From: Haplosporangium gracile
Lineage: Eukaryota; Mortierellomycota; Mortierellomycetes; Mortierellales; Mortierellaceae
Reading direction: 5' to 3'
NCBI GenBank assembly: GCA_015499985.1
Contig: JAAAUF010000788.1
Location: 1 to 19,776, forward strand
DNA length: 19,776 bases
Shown here: piece by piece, positions 1-6,175 of the stretch
How the letters are laid out: the number at the start of each line of letters is the position of its first letter
Numbering within the stretch: position 1 is the stretch's first letter
Program-made: the position numbers and the translations under genes
The notes under the pieces: model-generated
Told to the model about the DNA's origin: nothing
The model's database searches: none
The model's input: the letters and a program-made list of their open reading frames with translations, nothing else

Positions 1-42
1 TTATAGGGGGCGCTACAATTACACACTTCGGTGACGTAATTA

Positions 43-81
43 TGGCGTCCATTGTCCTGTAACCTCGGAAAAAGGACGCCA
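43..81. repeat. 8-bp inverted repeat just downstream of the GS-like stop codon
   Basis: TGGCGTCC at 43-50 and GGACGCCA at 74-81 are perfect reverse complements separated by 23 nt. On the minus strand the hairpin would start five bases after the stop codon of the GS-like gene, so it would lie in its 3' UTR. A role in RNA stability or 3' processing is only inference. Confidence 0.45.
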
Positions 82-85
82 CCAA

Positions 86-2180
86 TTAAGCCAACTCAAA
101 GTAGCGCTTAGTCTCCCAAGTGGTCACAGCAGTCTCCCAGAGCCGGTGCTCGTTCATCCGCGTAGCTCCATAGTGCTGCACAAACTCATCTCCCAACACC
201 TCACGCGCAATGGACCCCTTCTCCAACATCTTCATCGCCGACTCCTTCAACGACTTTGGCAGTCTCTCTCCCCGGATCGGCCCCTCTCCCTCGCCTCCAG
301 TCTCAACAGTTGTCGGCTCAACTGGCATCGCCAGCCTCTTCTTGACCCCATACAATCCTGCCGCCAGACACGCTGCAATTGCCAAGTGTGGGTTAATATC
401 CGCGCCACCAACCCTCATCTCCAACCGAGTTCCCTTAGCCTCACACTGTGGCGGTCCAATGACTCGAATCGCGGAAACTCTCGATTCGATCCCCCACGAG
501 ATCGTCACCGGTGCCCAATAATTCTCGACCAGTCGCTTGTACGAATTGATGTTGGGGGCCAAGATACACATGATACTCGGAAGGGCTGTCAATAGTCCTG
601 CGGTAAAGTACTTCATCATCTGACTCATATCCTGCACACCCTCGACAGAGGTCTCCCAGTCGGGCCGATCCAATGCGGCGTCCAAAGATGCTCCTGCTGT
701 CTCCGTGGATTCTTCACCATCAGATGTAGGACTGTGAAGCTGTTGCCCAAGGGGGATCGAACTGCCAGGACCCGAGGCTGATACTGTGGATGCCGCAAAG
801 AGGTTAGTCTTTGTCTTGATGTCACGGATCGAGAGGTGTAGGTGTCCTGAACAGCCTGGTTGGTCTGCATAGGGCTTTGCCATGAAGGTCGGCATGATTC
901 CTCGTTGTAGTCCCAGCTGCTTGACCGATAGCTTGAACAAATTTGCCGCGTCTGCCATTTTCGTCGCATTATCGTACGTCAGGGCTGCCTCATACACTCC
1001 TGGACCTATTGTTTGTAAGTTGAAGATTTTGTTGGTAATAGACCTCATGGCAACAGGACACATCGATAAACATTGAAAAAAGAATGTAGTGCGGTTTACC
1101 TGTTTCGGTGTGAAAGCTCTCGATGTTGACATCAAAATTCTTGCACTGGTCAAAGATATCGTAAAAGTAGTCCTGATGCAGCGAAGGTCGCAAGAGAGAG
1201 TATCCAAACATTCCTGGAGTCAGCGCCTGAGGATTCGTGTGTCCCTTCTCTGCCAATGTGTCAGGTGTTTCTAATGCGTGCAAGAGAAGGGGGCGTGGAA
1301 TTGAGAGGAAGGGAGGAAGAGACAGAAAAGGGGATGTGATAAGTCAATCATATCAGGAGACAAAGAAATGAAAAGTGCAAAATTGCAATCCATCCATCCG
1401 CCTTGTCCATTTCCTCTGACAATTTTTTTTCACGCAGACATCAATTCGCATTGCATAATTCCATCATAGCATCCTTGGCAAAGGATGCGCACACAGACAG
1501 AGAAGAGAGAGCATACCTTTGAAGTTGTAAAACTCAAACTCAGCCCCACACATGGCCTCCCATCCAAAGGACGCCAGCTCATCCGTGACCTTCTTCAACA
1601 CCCCGCGTGGACAGACTGCTAATGGAGCCCTTGTCTTGGGATCATAGAACGACAACAAGAAAAGCGGGATGTCGTTTTCCCATGGGATCCTTCTGAACGT
1701 CGACAAGTCCGGGATCGCGATAATGTCCTTGTAGCCTACATAGCACATGCTCAAGCCTTTGTGTTAGTAAGAGTACGAAGCAGTGCACGTACCATATATC
1801 CTTCAGATGTAAAAACCATATTAGAAAAAGAAAATCAAGAACTCAATAAGATGTATGTGTGTACCATTAGCTGCATTGGAGACACTCAATTCGTCAGCAT
1901 AGGTCTTGTCATGCATGTCCCATCCGAAGATGATCGAGCTGAACCCGAACCCAGACTCGAGGACCGACAGGAATTTGGTTTTTGCCATGATCTTTCCACG
2001 AAGGATCCCGTCTAGATCTATCCCTGCGACCTTGATACGGACATCGTTCTCGAGGAAGGTTTTGAGCTCTTCGATGGTTGCTTGAGGGATTGATGCTGGA
2101 AGAGAAGGAGGATTAGTGGTGGTGGTGTTGATGGTTGGCGGTGGCGGTTGTGTATTTGACGAGTGGGATGCGTGTATCAT
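86..2180 (-). CDS. Glutamine synthetase family protein (type I fold, FluG C-terminal-like)
   Basis: Spliced model: 2180-1865, 1735-1517, 1270-1100, 1005-86, all GT-AG and phase-consistent, giving 541 aa. An N-terminal beta-grasp-like part (about 30-180) precedes the catalytic domain. Recognisable GS signatures are AEFEFYNF before the second junction, ETGPGVYEAAL spanning the third, MAKPYADQPGCSGHLHLSI (277-295, with the ammonia/glutamate-pocket His), NSYKRLVENYWAP (389-401), ESRVSAIRVI (409-418) and RLEMRVGGADINPHLA (429-444). The C-terminal WETAVTTWETKRYFE resembles FluG. Family members ligate ammonia or an amine to a glutamate-type carboxylate with ATP; the real substrate cannot be read here. 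It lacks the N-terminal amidohydrolase domain of full FluG. It carries a Ser/Thr/Gly/Glu-rich insertion (about 300-345) and a Thr/Pro-rich N-terminus. The start is the first ATG of the open frame; there is no visible targeting peptide. The protein is probably cytosolic. The main uncertainty is enzymatic GS versus a lengsin/FluG-type non-canonical role. Confidence 0.9.
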
Positions 2181-2639
2181 TGCTATCGATTCTTTTTGGC
2201 TGGTTTATGGTTTTTTGAGTGTTGGTGACAATGAAAAAAGAAAGATAGACTGTAAAAGAGTGAAAGAGGAAATGAGGGAGAAAGAAGAAACAAGAAATAA
2301 GAGAATGAAAAATGAAAAGGGGAAGGGGAAGTGGGGTCAGCCAACAAACAAGTCGGCCAGCCAAAAGAAAAGAAGCTGATGGAAGCACATCGATACCACT
2401 GAAAAAGTCAGAATCAGCTTCTTGGCCAACCAAAAAGCATTTGATCCGATCCTGCACCCTCAGTGGCCATGTTCCCTTGCTGGTCCTTTAGGCTCTTCCT
2501 GTAACACTCTAACGCGTCATGCATGAATGAAGGTCACGTACTGGTAGCACATGAACGAGTATGCATTTTGGGTGTAGAAAACAACAGGGGGTTATCAATC
2601 CTTGACATCTGCAAAAAAAAAAAAAAATAAGCACTGATT

Positions 2640-2672
2640 TCGATGGCTTATTTAAAATACATCTGCCATCGA
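2640..2672. repeat. 8-bp inverted repeat (hairpin) in the 3' flank of the membrane-protein gene
   Basis: TCGATGGC (2640-2647) and GCCATCGA (2665-2672) are perfect reverse complements around a 17-nt AT-rich loop. It lies about 95 nt beyond the putative poly(A) signal at 2767-2762, so it may be outside the mRNA and act as a transcription-termination or intergenic element. This is inference. Confidence 0.45.
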
Positions 2673-2761
2673 GCAGGCACATTTTGATTGCACGTTTGAT
2701 GAATGAAGCATTTTGGATATGAGCCGTCAAATGTCAAGATTTGAAGCCCCCAAATTATTAT

Positions 2762-2767
2762 TTTATT
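2762..2767 (-). terminator. Poly(A) signal AATAAA
   Basis: AATAAA on the minus strand lies about 90 nt downstream of the stop codon at 2856. This is a sensible spacing for 3'-end processing of the membrane-protein transcript, in an AT-rich context. Confidence 0.5.
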
Positions 2768-2855
2768 AAAGGTAAAAGGCGCGTCGCATATTTACAAGAA
2801 TGACGACTAGCGCAAAAAAATGAGACATGTGCAAGACTGACCACATTAGACTCTT

Positions 2856-3500
2856 TTAGTGGGCGCCACGGGCATCGTTGCGAGCATCGTTGGCAGTGTT
2901 GTAGCCAGTGTTGTAATTGTTGGAGGCGCTGTTGTAGCCGCTGTTGGCAGTGTTGTAGCCAGCCGTAGTAGTAGTGTTGTACGAGGTCGAAGGGTGAACA
3001 GTATTCAAGCCAGCGTTATATCCTTGGTTCGTGGGGGCAGACTGATTAGTGGTATTGTAATTGGTAGAGCTGGTGTTGGCAGGGGCATTGTTGTTGTAGG
3101 TCTGGTGGGTGCCGGACTTGACGACAACAGGCTCGATCTTTTCGGTGACGACGGTGCTGGCAGGGGTATTGATGTTGTGGGTCTGGTGGGTGCCGGACTT
3201 GACGACGACAGGCTCGATCTTTTCGGTAACGACGGTGCGGCTGGGGTTATGGTTCTGACTCTCGTTGTTCGAAGGAGTGTTGTGGGCGGCGGTATGCTGG
3301 TGACGCTTTTTTCTCCAGCACCAGGCCAAGAGACAGGCAATAGCCAAGGCGGCCAAGCATCCGAGGACAATACCGGCAATAGCACCTCCAGACACCCTCC
3401 TATGTCCTTGCGGCTGGACGGGGACGGTGATTGGGGAAGGGCTCTGGGCAGAGACGAATGAGCCAGCGACAATAGCTGCGAGGATTAAAGTAGCCTTCAT
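2856..3500 (-). CDS. Single-pass membrane protein with duplicated 27-aa unit and Asn/Tyr-rich tail (unknown function)
   Basis: Intronless frame of 214 aa; I do not recognise the family. Residues 1-18 look like a signal peptide ending VSA. A short Pro/Ser/Gln-rich lumenal segment (19-38) follows, then a transmembrane helix at about 40-62 containing a GxxxG pattern. A basic stop-transfer RKKRH at 63-67 predicts type I topology with the long tail in the cytosol. The tail holds two nearly identical copies of TVVTEKIEPVVVKSGTHQT (89-107 and 116-134; period 27 residues, 81 bp). It continues into an Asn/Thr/Tyr/Ser/Gly-rich prion-like segment with GYN/NYNT repeats (about 135-205). Overall layout recalls small fungal wall-sensor or adaptor proteins, but the ectodomain is too short for a Wsc/Mid2 sensor. 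An ATG start, signal peptide and downstream AATAAA support it as real. Long frames in the other phases are by-products of low complexity. Confidence 0.75.
   Translation of the reverse strand: MKATLILAAIVAGSFVSAQSPSPITVPVQPQGHRRVSGGAIAGIVLGCLAALAIACLLAWCWRKKRHQHTAAHNTPSNNESQNHNPSRTVVTEKIEPVVVKSGTHQTHNINTPASTVVTEKIEPVVVKSGTHQTYNNNAPANTSSTNYNTTNQSAPTNQGYNAGLNTVHPSTSYNTTTTAGYNTANSGYNSASNNYNTGYNTANDARNDARGAH
3078..3239 (-). repeat. Tandem duplication, 2 x 81 bp, inside the membrane-protein gene
   Basis: Units 3078-3158 and 3159-3239 are aligned without gaps and differ at only a few positions, mostly synonymous or conservative. Each encodes a copy of the TEKIEPVVVKSGTHQT block plus an Asn/Thr/Pro linker. 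The in-frame period suggests a recent unequal-exchange duplication maintained in coding sequence. Confidence 0.85.
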
Positions 3501-3878
3501 TTTTCTTTTTCGTTTGTTGGTGCTGTTGTGGGTGGTAGGCTGGTAGGGTAGTTGGCGATATTAATTGGAAAATTGGAGCGATTATTGCAAAAGGAAGCGG
3601 GAAGGAAACGAAGAAAGAGAAGGTTAGTAAAGAAAAGTGACATAAGAAGTGGGAAAAGGATTGACTTTAAGTACTTGGAGTGGGATGAAAAAACGAAGAG
3701 AGAGGAGGTTAGTGAAGAAAGGTGACATAAGAATTCATTACATGTAAAATTGCGCAATGATGATTAAGCAAGACTGAGGATAATATTGTAAAACCATTAA
3801 AATACACTCCTTGTGGGATACACGAGGAGGGTCCCTTATTCAAAAAGCAAAAGAAGCATCAGTTGAAAGTAGTTGTGT
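3501..3878. other. Promoter region of the membrane-protein gene
   Basis: No gene supported. The minus strand is pyrimidine-rich immediately upstream of the start at 3500, and a duplicated 42-bp element lies 107-234 bp upstream. A minus-strand open frame spanning 3497-3757 is Phe/Leu/Ser low-complexity and in a different phase from the gene, so I treat it as fortuitous. Confidence 0.5.
3607..3733. repeat. Imperfect 42-bp direct repeat upstream of the membrane-protein gene
   Basis: Copies at 3607-3648 and 3692-3733 (85-bp spacing, no indels) share 38 of 42 positions, all four differences being A/G. Both contain GGTTAGT and GTGACATAAGAA. They sit in the 5' flank of the minus-strand gene beginning at 3500, so they may be duplicated promoter elements. 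Confidence 0.7.
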
Positions 3879-4244
3879 TTATTGAAAGACTGATGAGTTG
3901 TGAATGAGAGCAGCAGATAAAAAACCACAGCGGAAAGTCTCTTTCGACCCTTCCCAAGACGAGTGAAGCGTGCAAATGGTGGCAATACGGGCTTGGGGGC
4001 AACCATCCAGCAGGCAATTAAACAGTCGCGAGGTCAGAGCATGAACAACGCGTTTTTTGTTCGGACCTTTTAGCAAGACCCCATGGATAGATTGGCACAG
4101 CTCCTTGTCCTTCGCAACCAAGGCTACAGTCACATAGCGCTCTCTACAGTATAAAACCAGGTCTTCGTTTTTTTCTCTCGTTTTCTTCCCATCCTCCTCC
4201 GATTCAAGATCGCAAGGTACGTTTTCGTTTTTCAGCAAAAGCAT
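3879..4244 (-). CDS. Hypothetical 121-aa open frame, doubtful
   Basis: This ATG-initiated frame encodes 121 aa and ends in a TAA that overlaps AATAAA (3882-3877). The first third is acidic and charged, followed by a mixed stretch including LTSRLFNCLLDGCPQARIAT. No signal peptide, transmembrane helix or family motif is visible. Base composition is more balanced than the flanking CT- and AT-rich DNA, which favours some constraint. However, the plus strand carries a TATA-like box (4150) inside it, so transcription may run the other way. It could be a real small gene, an exon of a larger model, or chance. Confidence 0.25.
   Translation of the reverse strand: MLLLKNENVPCDLESEEDGKKTREKNEDLVLYCRERYVTVALVAKDKELCQSIHGVLLKGPNKKRVVHALTSRLFNCLLDGCPQARIATICTLHSSWEGSKETFRCGFLSAALIHNSSVFQ
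4150..4156 (+). promoter_or_regulatory. TATA-like box (TATAAAA) before a CT-rich tract
   Basis: TATAAAA on the plus strand is followed by pyrimidine-rich DNA and, 60 bp later, by a donor-like GTACGT at 4217 after GCAAG. This is the look of a fungal promoter with a 5'-leader intron, but no matching coding exon could be fixed. Confidence 0.35.
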
Positions 4245-4905
4245 GTTCGTCTTATGCCTCTTTGTTCCTTTGCATCCTTCCTTTCATATCCTCCTGCTCC
4301 ATATATCTCGCCAAAGATCGTTTGATAATCCCCCCTTCCCCTCCGCCTCCTTCTCCTCCTCCTATTGTTCAACCACCACCACAACTAGCTCTCCGGGACC
4401 TTGCACCCTTTCTCTTTGCACATTTTTGTTTGCTTTCTATTTCTTTCCTTTCCTTTCCTTACATATATCTTTGTTCACACGCATAGCACGTCTCGCATTG
4501 TCTTCTTCTGCTCTCCTCGCGGGCTTTCGTTATTCCCAAGGCCTCTCCAATCCTCCTTTTAGACTCTTTTATCCTTTCAACAAGTCTTTTTTTAATGCTG
4601 CGCTCTTCTTTTCCCTATTATGTCGCTCAGTTTCTACTCTTATTCCATGGCTAGATCCGTTCGCACAACTACATCTCCTTTCTCACACTTTTTCATCAAG
4701 TGTCATCGTACTTCACCCATGTCACTTTCTATGCACTTCGTTCCAAGGCTTTGTGTCTGACCAAACCCATTTTTTCTTTCTATTCCCGCAGTCTTCAACA
4801 CTCTTTTACATCATCTTTTGTTATTTCATCACCTGTTGCTATTTAACTCGTTTTGCTCCTGATCACTGATCATTGATCACTGATGGTTTGATGGATTGAT
4901 AATAG
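4245..4905 (+). other. Long CT-rich tract, possible leader intron or promoter
   Basis: From about 4245 to 4860 the plus strand is strongly C/T-rich. This yields a 208-codon open frame of Phe/Leu/Ser/Cys low complexity, which I judge non-coding. A tract of this kind is usual in promoters or long first introns of highly expressed genes in this group. It ends with three GATCAYT repeats and an acceptor-like TAATAG at 4900-4905. Confidence 0.45.
4861..4881. repeat. Short tandem repeat (GATCAYT)3
   Basis: GATCACT, GATCATT and GATCACT follow each other without gaps and are succeeded by looser TGAT-containing units up to about 4900. Small; could be chance or a cluster of a TGATCA-type site. Confidence 0.6.
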
Positions 4906-5230
4906 CCGTGAAGTCTCAAGGAGGATTCTTCCCATTTGACCCGGGAGGAACTTCAAATCTCCCTACCCGTCTCCCCACTCCTCGGGTCCTTGGTCGGGTC
5001 GTCCAGTAACCAACACTAGTGAAAGTAAATACGCTTGCGCTCATCACCAGCAATATCGGTGGCACTGGCATTTTGTCTTGTTCTTAGCAAATCCAATCTA
5101 ACTCTCTTTCTCATTCATATCATCCATACCTCTCAAAAGGATCTAATCCGCGTTGCTGGACCTACTCCCAAGGACTTGCCACCCCTCGGTGGCCACTAAT
5201 AACAGCTGTGCGTTCATGCATCGTTTGACT
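4906..5230. other. GC-richer island with coding potential on both strands; gene model unresolved
   Basis: After an acceptor-like AG at 4904-4905 the plus strand reads open to a TAA at 5007-5009, giving a peptide containing SQGGFFPFDPGGTSNLPTRL. A further open stretch ends at about 5200 (containing VAGPTPKDLPPLGGH). No plus-strand ATG occurs between 4906 and 5216, so any plus gene needs an upstream start exon. On the minus strand 5071-4916 is an ATG frame of 51 codons. A GC-rich hairpin, GCCACC-CCTC-GGTGGC, lies at 5178-5193. The island stands out from CT- and AT-rich surroundings and is probably exonic or a structured RNA. I cannot choose between them. Confidence 0.35.
4916..5071 (-). CDS. 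Possible 51-aa microprotein with N-terminal hydrophobic segment (doubtful)
   Basis: The ATG (5071) has a purine at -3. The peptide opens MPVPPILLVMSASVFTFTS, a credible membrane or signal-anchor segment, followed by an Arg/Gly-rich tail and a Pro/Gly/Asn-rich end. No family is recognised. It lies antisense to the plus-strand open frame at 4908-5009, so at most one is likely to be translated. Confidence 0.2.
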   Translation of the reverse strand: MPVPPILLVMSASVFTFTSVGYWTTRPRTRGVGRRVGRFEVPPGSNGKNPP

Positions 5231-6141
5231 TTCTTTTTTTGGGAGACATCTGCCCCCAGATGCTCGACCAAACTTCTAGTAAAAGATTATTAGTAAGTAA
5301 ATTTGGCGTTATTGATACATGTTGTTGGACTTTATTTACTTCAGTATCAAATGACTCTGAGACTAATTAAACCGTCCATTCTTTTTTTTAATTTGATAGT
5401 ATTTCTTTTCTCTCAAGTTTCTGTCATACTTCATAATTTCGTATATCCAAGACCCAAAGATTGGCTAGCGTCGTTTGCATCAAGAAGATTTTTTTTCTTT
5501 TAGGCTCAAAGAACAAGAAAAAAAAAAGTGTCTTAATGCTCTGTAGGACCCTGATGTCTGTCCAATCACATCGCACGGACACAGCTTTGACACGTTGGAT
5601 GACCCGCTCTCTCTCCACAACCTGGACGCACCTTTCCGCTCTTGATCAGTCTGTGATTCTCTGACACAAACGAGCCCACGACACTCGGTGTCATCATTAA
5701 AAATAAATGGCTCTTGTTCGTGCTATTGCCTGAGGGTATAATCTTTCATGAGAGGCATAAAAGGATTCCTAGATGGAGAAATAGATGAAGGATTCCAGGA
5801 TATCAGACTCGGTCGTATCATGCAAACTACTTTTGCCGACCTCCTGTACTCTCTCTCTCTCCTTCTGTAATTTGCCGATATGGCCTTGTTTCGATAATGA
5901 CACAAAAAACAATGATTTCCACCCCGCAGTCAAACGTAATCGTAGCTAATGATAGAAAGACCTGCCAGACCTTCTTCATCTCAGTTCATCGGACTCGAAT
6001 ATTTTGGTTGAGAAATAAAAGTCTTGACTTTCTGATTGAGGTGAGACCAACAAGGTAAACGGTTCATACAACTAGTCCATTTCCTACCTTAGCAAAACGA
6101 TTCAACAAAGATTAAAGAGAATGCAGGAAAAGGTGTATTTG
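5231..6141. other. Intergenic, AT-rich, no confident gene
   Basis: No gene can be supported. The only coding-like stretch is plus 5547-5645: after an acceptor-like CTGTAG it stays open for 32 codons (beginning DPDVCPITSHGHSF) and ends at TGA. A CT microsatellite lies near 5849-5861. The remainder is AT-rich with short random frames on both strands. Confidence 0.45.
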
Positions 6142-6147
6142 TTTATT
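6142..6147 (-). terminator. Poly(A) signal AATAAA of the GRAMD4-like gene
   Basis: AATAAA on the minus strand about 30 nt beyond the TAG stop at 6176, in an AT-rich context; the expected position for 3'-end formation of this transcript. Confidence 0.6.
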
Positions 6148-6175
6148 GTACAAAGAAGTGATGAAAGGAAAGAGG

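Larger units (their letters stand above)
2181..2855. other. Intergenic: promoter of the GS-like gene and 3' region of the membrane-protein gene
   Basis: No gene is supported. From 2220 to 2380 the plus strand is A/G-rich (GAAA, AAGGGG runs), so the minus strand shows the pyrimidine-rich tract expected just upstream of the GS-like gene. A poly-A run lies near 2611-2627, followed by an inverted repeat (2640-2672) and AT-rich DNA with a poly(A) signal for the next gene. Short open frames here are low-complexity. Confidence 0.6.

Noticed and set aside
2859..3472. Long open frames on the plus strand and in a second minus frame over the membrane-protein gene (200 and 155 codons)
   Set aside because: They arise from low-complexity repeated codons; only the minus frame with signal peptide and transmembrane helix makes biological sense.
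3888..3946. Hammerhead-ribozyme-like core: CTGATGAG, a possible GTTGT/ACAGC stem, then GGAAA
   Set aside because: There is an extra unpaired G before GAAA, and neither stem I nor stem III with a cleavage triplet can be formed from the flanks.
4243..4869. 208-codon plus-strand frame
   Set aside because: Pure CT-rich low complexity (Phe/Leu/Ser/Cys), no domain and no plausible relation to neighbouring exons.
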